In this document: positions 32,820 to 44,654 of the stretch, one piece after another
Layout: every line of letters starts with the position of its first letter
How positions within the stretch are numbered: the stretch's first letter is position 1
DNA from: Chloranthus sessilifolius
Lineage: Eukaryota; Streptophyta; Magnoliopsida; Chloranthales; Chloranthaceae
NCBI GenBank assembly: GCA_021018995.1
Contig: CM037587.1
Span: 10,608,866-10,672,865 of the forward strand
Direction of reading: 5' to 3'
DNA: 64,000 bases
Notes under the pieces: model-generated
What the model was told of the DNA's origin: nothing
Database searches by the model: none
What the model saw: the letters and a program-made list of their open reading frames with translations, nothing else
Program-made: the position numbers and the translations under genes

Positions 32820-33110
32820 AGAAATCTCATACGAACTCTTACAAGCACAAATCAAGTCCCTAGAGTGCAAGAGAGAGAGCTTAGAAAGTAGAAACCCTAA
32901 CCTTAGCACAACAACAGATTCGAACCTCCAATCTTAAAAAGGACGCGGTGATGAGGAAGCTCTGAAAAAGCTTGTTGCCGTTCAAACCCTAGTTATCTGA
33001 GGTTTCTGAGGCAATTTGAGGAAGAAATCTATGGTTCGAACAGAAGAAATCTAGGATTTTAACGAAATTGGAAGAAATTTAGGGTTTTTGGGACGTTTGT
33101 CCTAGTTTAA
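32820..33110 (-). other. Possible orphan 5' leader of a minus-strand transcript
   Basis: On the minus strand this stretch looks like a plant 5' UTR. It is CT-rich and has repeated ATTTCTTC words, CTAGGGTTTGAACGGC, TTAGGGTTTCTAC and AAGCTCTCTCTC. No coding exon follows to the left. It abuts the Tat element, so it may be a gene start cut off by that insertion, or chance composition. Confidence 0.2.
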
Positions 33111-33199
33111 TTAGAACTCTTGGAAGTAGAACTCTGTTTTCGGGGATTAAATTAGACCTCACTCCCCGTGACCCCATCAACCCCCCATAATTCACACCA

Positions 33200-33790
33200 T
33201 CCAAACCCACATCTCCCATATGCCCCAAGGCCCATTGGCCCAAACCTCCTTTTCCCACATGTCTCAGGGCCCATGGTCCAATACCTTACTACCCATACCC
33301 TCTAAAGCCTATTGGCCCAAACCCCCATTACTCATATCCCCCAGGGCTCATGGGACCAAACCGCCATTACCCATATCCCCCATGGCTCATGGGACCAAAC
33401 CCATCAAATCCAAACTCATCAAGGGCCAATGGCCTAGACCCACCGAGGGCCCATGGCTCAGACCCAACAAGGCCCATTGGCCAGACCCACTAAGGGCCCA
33501 TGACCCAGATCCATCAAGGCAGGCTAGACCCCCCAAGAGTCCATGGCCCAAACCCATCAAGGTTCATTGGGCCAGACCCATCAAGGGCCCACGGTCCATA
33601 CCCATCAAGACCCACTGGGCCAGACCCCCATCAAGGCCCACTGGCCAGACCCCATCAAGGCCCATAGCCCAAACCTACCTAGGCCCATGGCCCAAACCTA
33701 CCAAGGGTCCATGGCCCAAACCCATCAGTGCCCCATGACCCAAAATGATCAAGGGTTCATGGCCAAAACCCATACCTTCCACAATACGCC
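33200..33790 (+). repeat. Degenerate minisatellite upstream of gag
   Basis: About fifteen imperfect units built on CCCATGGCCCAAACCCATCA and AAGGCCCATTGGCCAGACC, with unit length around 36-45 bp. It gives long Pro/Gln-rich open frames in all three forward frames, which are artefacts of the repeat. It occupies the place of the untranslated leader. Confidence 0.75.
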
Positions 33791-34249
33791 CAACATTTAA
33801 CCCAACCCTCACAACCGAGTCAAGCCTATATCATACCCCAAGACCAATTTTCCGATGGCCCCACACCCCAAGGTCATCTCCAAACCTTCCCACATACCCA
33901 ATGGCCCTATTAAGCCCCACCTCAAAACCAAATGCCCATCACCCAACAAATCCCTCCTCACCCCCAGTGGGCTCACCCAACCCCCACTCATGTCATCCCG
34001 TCCAACCCATACAACAACAATAGGAGAATCCCGCCCTCACTGCACATTATGCCGACTAGCAGTATGAAGAGGACGAGATCAGAATAGTGGGGCCTATGTT
34101 GGGGCATTGACCAGCCTCAACCCTCCTCTGGTAATTGCCCACCCCCTGGTAGCCCAGAGTGAAGTCCAGCTGACGGCCCAGAGTGAAGTCCAGCCCCTAT
34201 ATCGAAAGAGTCAGAGCAGCTGAAAGAACAGTTAGACAAAATATAAAAG

Positions 34250-36350
34250 CAGCTGATGAAAATGGGTGGCGCTGAAATCCACGCCACAGACTTCACAGAC
34301 CTATGCTTGTTCACTGAGGTCCCCTTACCCCCCAAATTTAAAATGCCAGTATTCGACAAGTAAAATGGCACAGGCAACCTGATCGCACACCTCAAGTCCT
34401 ATTGTGGGGGCATGTGCCAGTACGGGGGGGACGAGAGACTGCTAATAAAAGTCTTTCAGAAAAGTTTGACCAGACCGGCCCTGAGGTGGTTCACATCTCT
34501 TGAACCATCTATGATGAAGACATGGAAAGATTTGCCGCATTTGTTCCAGGAACAGTATTTCTATAATACTGATATTGAACCGCACAAGTCTAACTTGGCT
34601 CGTTTGAAATAGAATCCCAATGAGACCTTCAGCGACTACTTGGGGCGATGGACAGCACTGGCAGCTCAGGTTAGGAACAGAATACCTGACGATGAACAGA
34701 TAGAGATGATTTCAAAGAATACTCTGCTAGTGATTTCTGATTTTCTTGTATATCAACAGCAGTCCAGTTTTGTTGATTTGGTAAGGAATGCCAACCGCTA
34801 TGAGGATGCCATCAGGGAAGGGCGTTTGAATAAGAATACTTTAGGGGGGCCTAGTGGGGTCAGAAGATTTTCTGAGCAGAGGAACGAGAAGAGAACAGGG
34901 GGTGATGTCCAAAACATAGCCAACACCAGGCCCAATAATAATACCACTCCGTTCCAATTTCAAGCGGCCCCACTAGCACCAGTTAGGCCTGAGCAGATGC
35001 AAAGAGTGGAGAATGGGCAAGGAATGCAAATGACCCCGGAACAGAGGAGAGCCCGCTACGATCGAGTTTTTACACCTCTGGGGTAATCCTTGAGTGTACT
35101 GTTGCCCCTGTTGGTGGAGAAGGGATTAGTTGCTATCCGTCAACCACAACCCCCTCCTCATCCCATCCCGAAGAACTATGACCCGAATACCCACTGCAAT
35201 TTTCATCAGGGTCCGGGTCACCCTACTGATCGCTGCTTTCCCTTGAAGCACGTGATCCAAGATTTGATCGATGCCGAGAAAATCATTCCCCCTGCACCCT
35301 CTCAGCATGCTAATATTCATCAAGTATCACTACCCCCACATCCCACCGGAGGAGCAGGTCCCAGACCCACCATCGGGATGATAGAAGATGAGGAGGAGTT
35401 TCAATTTGACCCGTTCGATTATATCAGTGATCGGGAGAGTTATGTAGCACCACTGTTAAGAAACATTGAAGAAAGGAATGTCGGGGTTGTTGAGCCCCTA
35501 AATTTGTTAGATTATTTCCCCAACCCGACTCCGCAATTTGAACCATTGGATCTCAGGGCATACTTTCCATCCACTACACCCGTTAACTATGTAAATATTA
35601 ATGCATACCAACCATACACCACAACCCCCGTAAATTACCCGATGAGCCAACAAGCCCCCACTCCTATACCCGCACCCACCAATTACTAATGGCAGGCGCC
35701 CGCCCCATTCCAACTACCGCCGTATACCATAACCCCCATCGATTACCCTTCAAGCCACCAGGCCCCCAATCCAATACCCACATCCATCAGTTATCAATGG
35801 CCAGCACCCACCTCATCACCCCCAGTTCAGCCGCCGAAAAACTCCACCCCTCCGATCAATTACCTAACGGCCCATCAAACCCCCCATCTACTGCCAACAC
35901 CCGCCAACTATCAATGGCCTACCTTTACCTCCTTCCCTCCAATGCCACCACCCTCAAGCTTCACCACCCCCATTTGGCCCAATCTTTCGACCCAACCATC
36001 TACCACCGAAATAAATCAGGTGTTGCCCACACCCCCTTAGCCCGCCGTATAGGTATCTCAAGCGCTGGCTGCCACACCACTCCAGCTCTCAGGACCAACC
36101 TATGATCCTCATCAGGTCCCACTGAGCTATGAACAAACAGATGCCAATGCTGGCAGCAGCAGTAGAGAAGGGGCAGTAGATTTTGTTATCAGGTCAGGGA
36201 GGATATCAAAGCAGCCAGAAGCACCAGCAGCAGCACAGGCCCAACCCGAAGGAAAGAAAGACAGTGCGGTGAACCCCTTCGAGAAGATGAGTCAAGAACA
36301 TATACTGGAGACTCAGCTGAGAAGGATGCCTGCCCATATCACTGTATGAG
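34250..36350 (+). pseudogene. Tat element 1 gag
   Basis: One forward frame encodes gag, with stops at 34361, 34612, 35086 and 35689 and more near 36040. Capsid-like residues FTEVPLPPKFKMPVFDK, FQKSLTRPALRWFTSLEP and WKDLPHLFQEQYFYNTDIEP are followed by FSDYLGRWTALAAQVRNRI. A zinc-knuckle variant CNFHQGPGHPTDRC lies at about 35194-35235, as in Tat gags. A long Pro/Tyr/Gln-rich linker with repeated YQWPAPT-like units runs to about 36100. The stops are probably decay by C-to-T change rather than programmed. Confidence 0.85.
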
Positions 36351-36532
36351 ATCTATTGATGACTTCCCCACTTCATTTCCAAGCATTAATGGGGGCGTTG
36401 AAAAATGCGCATGTATCACTACAAGTCAGCCCAGATGAGGTCGGACAGATAATTGGGCAAGTAATGGCTCCAAATGCCATTTCATTTTCTGATGCTGATT
36501 TGCCAGAATAAGGGTGTAGCCATTCCAAGTCT

Positions 36533-37168
36533 TTGAATATAATCGTTGAATCCGGAAACATGGTCATTCCTTTAGTACTAATTGATAATGGGTCAGCATT
36601 AAATATTTGCCCATTGAGAACCGCCACCAAGATAAGGGTCGATCCTTGCATGTTAAGGCCAACCAAAACCAGCGCAAGAGGGTTTGACAATACCAGGAGA
36701 GAAATAATGGGAGAAGTTGATCTTGAGCTGTTGATAGGGCCAATGACCTTTTCCATCTTGTTTCAAGTCATGGATATTAAATCTTCGTTTAACTTATTAT
36801 TGGGACGCCCATGGCTGCACGAGGTCGGAGCCATACCTTCCACCTTACACCAGAAGCTCAAGTTCGTGTCTGGGCACATAGTAGTTACGATCATTGGGGA
36901 GGGGCACAGTGAGAAAGAAAAAGCTGCCAATAGCGTCGAGAAACCCAACATGTTAGATATACCGCACACTGCCAAGGATGTCGACCTCCATAGTTTCGAG
37001 TATGAGGTATCGACAATAATCCCAGAGCCTATTGAGGGCATCATGCCTAAGACGGGAGGCGGCATCGTAGCGGCAGTGGCAATGCTCCAAAAGTGGAGTT
37101 ATGAGAAAGGAAGGGGTCTGGGGCCCATATTGCAAGGCAGAAGAGAGCCAGTTGTGGCTAAAGGATAA
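36533..37168 (+). pseudogene. Tat element 1 protease with G-patch
   Basis: The frame is in phase with gag. IPLVLIDNGSALNICP holds the retropepsin active site, with DNG in place of the usual D-T/S-G. FNLLLGRPWLHEVGAIPSTL is the flap-end signature. At the C-terminal end VAMLQKWSYEKGRGLGPILQ resembles a G-patch, an RNA-binding motif also found fused to some retroviral proteases. The frame ends with a stop at 37166. It would cut the polyprotein. Confidence 0.82.
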
Positions 37169-37360
37169 AAAGTAAGATTCGGGCTGGGATACAAGCCCAC
37201 AGAAGAAGAGGTTCGAGAGGCCAAAGAGAAAGCCAGGGTCGTCGCAACTGTAAGAGCTCGAGGAATCAACATAGAAGAAAAACCTCGCCCTAGGCCGCAC
37301 ATCAGGGATTCCTTTGTTAGTGCAGGGGTCGTAAAGATCGATCGAAACGGGGTAACCCGT

Positions 37361-37845
37361 TTGACCCCTCACAAGCTAGCAGCACCTATCCATCCCACCA
37401 ATCCTCGAATCTCCCTTCCCAGCTTAGAGATAGATCTGGCCGCGTTATCGCTTTTCGAGGAACGACGGTCGGTACCTGAACAAACTCCCCCAGTGGTAAA
37501 TCACCATATAACCGAGTTATCATTTGAGGACATCATCTCAGACGAAATGGGGATCAATATGATGGAGGCTGACTCCAATGAGTCATATCAGTCAGCACCC
37601 TCCATCCCAATAGGTAAAGAAGCGGCCCCTCAAGTACGCAACTGGGCATCTTTGCCCCAAACCCCGGAAGCGGGGAGTGGCCCAACATTGGATACTCGTT
37701 TCTAAAAAAAAAACAACCTATAAAAAGTGAGATAAGCCCTTGACAGACAATACCTTGTATATATGGCAACCCGCCTTTCCAAGGGCCCGTCTCCAAAGAA
37801 AACAAAAATCCCAAAAACATGGAAAAAATATAAAATCCCAAAAGC
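37361..37845 (+). other. Protease-RT junction, A-rich, possible Ogre-type intron
   Basis: An open stretch (37361-37705) with LPSLEIDLAALSLFEERRSV ends in a stop. It is followed by an A-rich segment with repeated AAAAACATGGAAAAAAT words (37700-37910) before the RT frame starts. Element 2 has the same layout, with related sequence at about 63780-63990. In Ogre/Tat relatives an intron lies at this place. A candidate acceptor is TTTAAAATTCCAG at 37931-37943. No transcript evidence. Confidence 0.4.
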
Positions 37846-39506
37846 ATGGAAGAAAACAAAAATATGAAAAACATGGAAAAAATACAAAGTCCCCAAAACA
37901 TTAAAAAAATCCAAAGTTCAAGAATATTGTCATTTAAAATTCCAGAAAAAGTCTCACAAAATGATGCCTTAATCGAAATACCCGTCCCACGTAAAATCAA
38001 CCCCTTCCCTGTAGAAATACAAGAAGAGGTAGGCGTTACGAGTCTGGATGAGGATATCACTTTGGAGGAGCTCCCCAATGAGCTCCTAGAACGGTTTGCC
38101 GACTTTGAGCATGGCCCTACCCCTATTGTCGAAGAGACCAAGGATGTCAACCTAGGAACTGAGGAAGTTCCCAGAACAACCAAGATCGAAATGTCACTGT
38201 CTCCTGAGGAAAGAAAAAGCATGATCGACTTCCTTCGGTCATACCAAGACGTTTTTGCCTGGTCATATGAGGACATGCTTGGTCTGGATACTGATTTGGT
38301 CGAGCATGAGTTGCCCCTATACCCTGATATGAAGCCAGTCAAGCAGAAGCTGAGATGTCTCCGACCCGAATGGATGTTGAAAGTCAAAGATGAGGTCATC
38401 AAGCAGTATGATGCGGGGTTTCTTATGGTGTCCAAATACCCGCAATGGCTAGTCAATATCGTACCTGTACCGAAGAAGGATGGAAAGGTCCATATGTGCA
38501 TCGATTTCCGCAATTTGAACAGGGCGAGCCCAAAAGATGATTTCCCATTACCACACATTGACATCTTGGTCGATAACACAGCTAGCACGGGATGCTCTCC
38601 TTCATGGATAGATTTTCAAGATATAATCAGATAAATATGGCAGAGGTTGATCGTGAGAAGACAGTGTTCATTACCCCCTGGGGAACCTTTTGCTATCGAG
38701 TCATGCCATTCGGGCTGAAGAATGCAGGTGCAACGTACCAGAGAGCTATGACGGCACTATTTCATGACATGATGCACTGAGAGATTGAAGTATATGTCGA
38801 CGATATGATAGCCAAGTCACCGGAGCGGAGCGACCACTTGCTAAGCCTTCAGAAGCTGTTTGAAAGGCTGAGAAAGTATCGGCTACGACTAAATCCACAA
38901 AAGTGCGCATTTGGCGCCATGTCGGGGAAATTGTTAGGATTCATCGTCAACAGGAGAGGGATCGAGGTCGACCCAATCAAAGTCAAAGCCATCACTGAAA
39001 TGCCACCGTCGTCTATTGAGAAAGAAGTTAGAGGGTTCTTGGGCAGAATACAGTATATCAGTCGGTTCATTGCACAACTAACACCTATCTGCACGCCGAT
39101 CTTCAAGCTGCTAAGGAAGAATTATCCTGTTGAATGGAATGATGATTGCCAGGCAGCGTTCGATAAAATCAAAAGCTACCTCCTGAATCCACCTGTTTTG
39201 GTACTGCCTGAGTCGGGGAGACCACTCTTGATGTATCTCTCCACAACGGAAGTTTTAATGGGATGTGTCTTAGGTCAGTATGACGAGACGAGAAGAAGAG
39301 AGCAGGCCATCTACTATCTAAGCAAGAAATTTACTGATTACGAGATGCGCTATTCTCATCTGGAGAAAGCATGCCTAGCTCTTGTATGGGCTACCCAGAG
39401 GCTCCGCCACTACTTGCTGTCTCAAGCCGTTCTACTTTTAGCCCGAATGGATCCGTTAAAATACTTGTTCGAAAAACCGGCTCTCACTGGGTGGACTGCA
39501 CGATAG
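37846..39506 (+). pseudogene. Tat element 1 reverse transcriptase and RNase H
   Basis: The RT begins after LEELPNELLERFADFEHGP and KSMIDFLRSYQDVFAWSYED. It has VPVPKKDGKVHMCIDFRNLN, FMDRFSRYNQI (normally FMDGFSGYNQI), MPFGLKNAGATYQRAMT and intact YVDDM at about 38793-38807. RNase H follows with LMYLSTTEVLMGCVLGQYDE and YSHLEKACLALVWATQRLRH. A frameshift lies near 38600 and a TGA stop at 38778-38780, just before YVDD. Element 2 reads MMHREIEVY at that place. Confidence 0.88.
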
Positions 39507-39509
39507 CAG

Positions 39510-40330
39510 TTGTTATTATCTAAGTTTGACATCACGTACGTCACTCAGAAGTCGATCAAGGGGCAAGTGCTTGCTGATCATCTCGCCGATAATCCTTTAC
39601 CCGACTATGAGCCATTAAGGACCGAGTTCCCAGATGAAGATATCTTGTTCATGACGGAGGACGATATTGAAGAAGCAGAAGAATCATGGGTAATGCACTT
39701 TGACGGGGCTGCCAATGCCGAGGGTCAAGGAGTTGACACCATTCTGATTTCGCCGAAAGGATCCCACATACCCGTCTCTATCAAGCTCAACTTCCCTTGC
39801 ACTAATAACATGGCTGAGTATGAAGCTTGTGCCACTGGTCTACAAGCGGCTCTCGATTTGAATGTAACTCACCTTCGAGTATTTGGCGATTCACAGTTAA
39901 TTATATGTCAGACGAATGGTGACTGGAGGACGAAAGATGAGAAGCTGATCTCCTATCATGAACACCTCGAGGATCTGATAGCTTGCTTTCAAGATGTGAC
40001 TTTTTCATATGTCCCCTGGATAAGGAATCGCTTTGCCAACGCATTAGCCACTCTAACGTCAATGATTGAAATCCCGTATGGTGCTGAAATGAAGCCGATC
40101 ATGATCGAGCAAAGGAATGAGCCGGCCTTCTACCTCCAGATTGAGGAACCTACAAAGCCTGATGATGAGCCACCTTGGTTCTCAGATATCAAGAATTTCT
40201 TAGAGACCCTAACTTTCCCAGAGGGTACATCCATGAAAGACCGACGAACCATTCAACGTCTAGCGGCAGGCTACGTCATCTGCGGGGCATCCTTTACAAG
40301 CGATCATACAACAATATTTTGCTCAGGTGT
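39510..40330 (+). pseudogene. Tat element 1 archaeal-type RNase H (aRNH)
   Basis: A second RNase H domain after the first. SWVMHFDGAANAEGQGV holds the first catalytic Asp, NMAEYEACATGLQAAL the Glu, VFGDSQLIICQTNGDW the second Asp, and RNRFANALATLTSM the last block, where the usual ADALA Asp is replaced by Asn. This extra domain marks the Tat branch. A frame shift joins it to integrase at about 40300. Confidence 0.85.
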
Positions 40331-41425
40331 CTTACAGAGGGGGAAGCGACCAATATCATGAGAGAAATCCACGAGGGAGTATGCGGTGCCTACGTCAGCG
40401 GTCACATGCTCGCCAAGAAAATTTTACGGCAGGGATACTTTTGGACCACTATGGAATCAGATTGCTGCAAGCATGTTCAAAAATGTTACAAATGTAAGGA
40501 ATACTCCAGTCTGATACACACTCCCTCCATCGATCTTCACTGCATGACCACTCCTTGGCCATTTGCTACTTGGGGCCTTGACGTTGTCAAAATGATTAAT
40601 CCGAAAGCATCGAACGGACATCGGTTCATCCTTGTCGCCATTGAATACTTCACCAAGTGGGTAGAAACGGCGTCATATGCCAACATCACCGTCAGTCATG
40701 TCGAGAAGTTTCTCAAGAACAATATTGTGTGCCGATTTGGAGTACCCAAAGATATCATCATGGACAATGGCACAAACTTTACGAATAAGCACATTCGAGA
40801 CTTCTGCGAGCAATACAAGATCAAGCACCATCGCTCATCCCCTTATCGGCCTCAAACTAATGGAGTTGTGGAAGCCGCGAACAAGATAGTCGTCCACATC
40901 CTTGAGAAAATGGTCATCACTTATCGAGATTGGAGTGAGATGCTGCCATTCGCTCTATGGGCCTACCAAACGTCGATCCGTACCGCTACAGGGGCAACAC
41001 CATTCTCTCTTGTGTATGGAACTGAGGCCGTCCTCCTAGTAGAGGTTGAAGTACCCTCGCTCTGAATTCTCATAGAATCAGGCTTACCCGAAGCAGAGAG
41101 AGAGAGATCCCACTTCAAACAACTAAACTTATTGGACGAAAAGAGACTCCTAGCCTTGTGTCACACTCAAGTTTACCAGGGGCGAATCGCACGCGCTTAC
41201 AATAAACGTGTCCGCAGTCGAGATCTAAGGGTAGGAGACACTGTGCTGAAGAAGATCTTCCCATCCCTCCACGCTGATCCGAGAGGAAAGTTCAAGCCAA
41301 ACTGGGCAGGGCCTTACGTCATTCGAGAAGTGCTGCCGGGATACGCCCTCCGCCTCGCCACCATGGATGGAGATCATTTTCCTGAGCCCGTCAACGTTGG
41401 ATACGTCCGACGGTTCTACGCTTAG
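40175..41425 (+). pseudogene. Tat element 1 integrase
   Basis: HHCC zinc region: HEGVCGAYVSGHMLAKKILR then CCKHVQKCYKC. The catalytic triad is complete: WGLDVVKMI, DNGTNF and NGVVEAAN. The C-terminus has FALWAYQTSIRTATGATPFS, GDTVLKKIF and GKFKPNWAGPYVIREVL, ending at the stop at 41423. An in-frame TGA at about 41063 splits the protein; element 2 has CGA there. There is no chromodomain. It would insert the cDNA. Confidence 0.9.
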
Positions 41426-42093
41426 TCTATCGCGATAAGGTAAGTATTGGTGAAACAGATACGTGTCTGCTTAAGAACCACCCGAAAGAGGCCATCATTC
41501 TAAACACAGTAGCCAGAAAGCCTCCCTAGAACTGATGATATCCTTTGTTATCCCATTTGAGCCTAGGCCTTTCTTTCAATAAACCCCTTCTCCAAAAAAA
41601 AATGTGTGTATACATATACAAAAAAGGAGAAAAGATGAAGTAGAGTTACTATCAAAATCCAAAAAAATCCAAAAAGCAAAACCCCAAAACAAAAAGGGGG
41701 AGACAGCCTGAAATCAAACAATAAGAACAATAATCATGGGGCATGCACAGCAAAACCCAAGGAAGAAAGTATGTTGAGAAAACTGAAGCCTCATCAAGGA
41801 AACCCTTTTAGCCCAGCATACCTTCAAATCCTAACCTAACCCATGGCCAAGCTACACCCTGAAGGAAGCCCTCTTTGTAGGTTCGCAAGCAGTCATAGTA
41901 TTTGTTGAGTCAACATGGGCTAAGTCGTGAGACAACACCAGAACTCCATCCAGCCGGCTATGATGGAATCAACGTCTATGTCGTGGCTCTTGAAAAAAAG
42001 AAGAATAAAAAAAAAAAATAAAGGGAATGAAAAAAAATAATTAAAAAAAAAGAAAAAAGAAAGAAAATACAAGCCCAAAGCAAGATGGACGTG

Positions 42094-42217
42094 GTGAAAA
42101 CCCGAAAGGGCGCTACGGGTAAAAACAGTGGGCTTGTGCGGACCAGGTGAAAACCCGAAAGGGCGCTTGGGGTAAGAGAGCTAAACCCATGGACGTGGTC
42201 AAAACCCGAAAGGGCGC
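42094..42217 (+). repeat. Triple GTGAAAACCCGAAAGGGCGC motif
   Basis: The 20-mer GTGAAAACCCGAAAGGGCGC occurs at 42094-42113, 42147-42166 and 42198-42217 (one mismatch), spaced 51-53 bp. Element 2 carries three matching copies on the other strand at about 59595-59720. The spacers differ more than the motif does. Confidence 0.75.
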
Positions 42218-42864
42218 CATGGGCAAAAAAGGGAGATAAAAAAAAAAAGGGGGAGAGAAGAAGAAAAGAGAAAAAGGAAAGGGTTGGAATGATTGATTGA
42301 TGTTTCAAGAAACCTGTGGTTACTCTCCCTGTTGCCCATTGTCTGACTGGGCCACTCATGTTAGATCAAATCAGGTCCCGACCAAGTGTGTCTTCAGAGC
42401 TGCTTTGTCAAACATATGACTCGAGGCAAGGAGAAAGGTTTGACTCAATCTAAAGGGATCAGTGTTCCGGCCTTGGTAAAATCCAAAAACTCACTCAGGT
42501 CCGATTGCATGAAAGGGTTCGGCCATGCTCAAAATAGGACCCGTGATTTCACCTCATTGATTAAGGCACCAAAAAAAATGCACAAAACAAAACCCAAAAA
42601 ATGGGGAGAAAGCAATAAACCAAAAAACCAAAAGGCCTGTGTAGATGTATATACTAAACCACCTTGTGCACCACTTACACCACATCCCAAAAAATAGTCG
42701 GTGTGGTGACTAGCGTGCTTTCCTTTTTACAAGTATAAAAAAAAACAACAAAAACATAAAGAAAATATGTATACCAAAAAATGTGTGTGTATCTGTAAAG
42801 AGATTTCTTATGCCCCTTTCCTGTGTATTTGAGCTGTGTGAAAAGTTCCATGTGCAGGAAGGAG

Positions 42865-44229
42865 TCAATGGCCTAGCTCACGCTTTAAGGCGCTAATCTC
42901 AGCATTAAGGTCATCCTCTCGGACGTTCCTCTCCATTAGCCAACGTCCGTGCAGGCTCTTAAACCTCTTCCGAGAAGAGTTGGCAACTCCAAAAGCGATG
43001 CTTAGTGACCCCTTCAGACGGAGGACCTCACTCTTTGCTGTTTCTGCTCTAACCTTTTCATAGGCCAAAAGTTCCTGCAGGACCCTCTTCTCATCCACTT
43101 GTAATTCGATACGGGCTCGGAGTGCCGTCTCTTTCTTTGGCAAGGGGCCCCCAATATCAATGATCTCTGACAAGTCTGGGCCATCAGCAGCAGGCCGCTC
43201 AGTCAACAGCCAGGCCTCGTACTCATGAGAAGTCCTAACCGAGTCTCCCTGCTCAATATCACACATCAAGGTCGACTGACGCGTCTCCCAAAGGGCAGCA
43301 ATCCAATCTATGTCCCCAGAGGATCCCCTAGAAAAGATTACGTCACATATAGGAGGCCTGGCCTCACAAGGCACCTGCTGAGGGCAGCCAAACTGGCGCA
43401 ATACCCGAAATGGGAAGTAAAAGGTACTGCCAGTCATACCTAGGAGGGTGATGCCCTCATGATCTCTGGAACGAATCACTGGGAAGGTCCGATCCAACTA
43501 AGGAAGCCTCCATATCAGCTCAGCGTCGACCAACCAAAGTTTCAGAGCGGATACCTCGCCCTGGGGAAGCAAATGGCTTCTACCCAGAAAACATTGGGCC
43601 ACCTCACCTCGGGCGATATAAAAGCGGGGCGCGGGCCCGAAAATAGCAAGATGCTCACCCAACCAGACTTGAAGCAGCAAGGGGCATCCTCGAAGACCCT
43701 CCACCTTACCCAGAGCAAAGGAGTCAAGGCATCGGTACAGCTCGGCCGGCACCAAATGCATCATAGATCGGCCCGTCTCCAGTTCCATCAAAACATCGCA
43801 AACTGCCAATGAGAAGCTGTCTCCCCCAGTGTAGAAGAGGATTTCAGAGATAAGACCGAGTGCTAGAGCTTTCACATTAAAGGCATTCCTAAATGGAAAT
43901 TTTCGGAGACTTTCATCGCCGAAAAGTTCTTTGAGGAATTTCAGCGAACACCTTGTGGGCCCCCTGACGAGACTTTTCTCATACTCGGATTTCTTCAAAT
44001 CGAGAGTAAGGTGAACGGATCTGGAATATCCCGGTTGAGACATAACTCTTGCAAGGCCCCTGTGAAGCTTCAGGCCAGACAAGTTGGGCAGCTCTTCAAG
44101 AGTTGGGGTTAGCTCCCGCTTCCCAAAGCGAAATACGTGGGAATTCACATCCCAAAATGAAGCGGCGGCATGAAGAAATTCCCATCGAGGAGGAACCTCT
44201 AGGAAGGAAAGCGAAATAGCCCCAGGCAC
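42865..44229 (-). pseudogene. Antisense DUF7745/PMD-like gene in Tat element 1
   Basis: A minus-strand frame of 454 codons, broken only by one stop at 43498-43500. The N-terminal region has FLHAAASFWDVNSHVFRFGK and RELTPTLEELPNLSGLKLHR. This is the pattern of plant DUF7745 / mobile-domain proteins (FWDP..H.FRFG..E..PTLEE). A middle hydrophobic region (LLLQVWLGEHLAIFG) follows. The C-terminal 130 residues form a likely coiled coil (ETALRARIELQVDEKRVLQE, LKRELGH). It lies antisense to pol, between integrase and the 3' LTR. Cellular function is unknown. Upstream is a palindrome array and a TATA-like box (44503-44512). Element 2 lacks it. Confidence 0.65.
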
Positions 44230-44502
44230 TCCAAGGCGGCGAGCTCACTCTCGTTCAAGCTCCCAAACCAGGCCATTAAAAATTTGGGCCCCAGGCCCAA
44301 CAAAGGGGATAACTGGCTCTCGGCCCTCTACGTAAGGGAGGGTTAGAAAGCGGGTCCATGAACGTATAAGGATCTTTTGGGAAGATAAAAAAATCAGTGT
44401 ATGGTGATGGACCCGCCTTGGAAAAACAAAAACAAAAAGGGCCGGTCAAAGGAGCCAAGTCAAAAAAAAAAAAAGGGAGAAAGGATTTCTGGGCCAACTC
44501 GA

Positions 44503-44512
44503 GCATATAAGG
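44503..44512 (-). promoter_or_regulatory. TATA-like box of antisense gene 1
   Basis: CTTATATGC on the minus strand, 21 bp downstream of the palindrome array at 44534-44654 and about 280 bp upstream of the DUF7745-like ATG. The same order, palindromes then TATA-like box, is seen at 48561 and 58002. Confidence 0.35.
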
Positions 44513-44533
44513 CTCCACTGCCCCCAGGTTAAA

Positions 44534-44654
44534 CTTGGCGCAACTAACAGTTGCGCCAGTGCATTTTGTCCCCAGTTTTGCCTGGCGCAACTATTAGTTG
44601 CGCCGGTATAAATATCTTGGGATTTTGGCCTGGCGCAACTAATAGTTGCGCCAG
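44534..44654. repeat. Palindrome array A (three units)
   Basis: Three near-perfect palindromes at 44534-44559, 44581-44606 and 44629-44654, spaced 47 and 48 bp. Each has the arm CTGGCGCAACTA, a one-base centre and the inverse arm TAGTTGCGCCAG. Spacers share CATTTTG..CC words, so the array is a 48 bp tandem repeat with a palindromic core. Confidence 0.9.

Noticed and set aside
33220..34067. Pro/Gln-rich open frames (for example beginning MPQGPLAQTS) in several forward frames
   Set aside because: They are products of the CCCATGGCCCA minisatellite, open in more than one frame at once. They are not proteins.
37554..38588. 344-residue open frame on the minus strand, the longest single frame in the window
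   Set aside because: It lies exactly antisense to the protease-RT junction and RT of Tat element 1. The residues (Ser, Phe, Leu runs) reflect the complement of RT codons and show no family motif.
44534..44654. CRISPR-like array (regular 48 bp palindromic repeats)
   Set aside because: Plant nuclear DNA inside a retrotransposon. Only two or three units occur, with related rather than unique spacers, and no cas genes.
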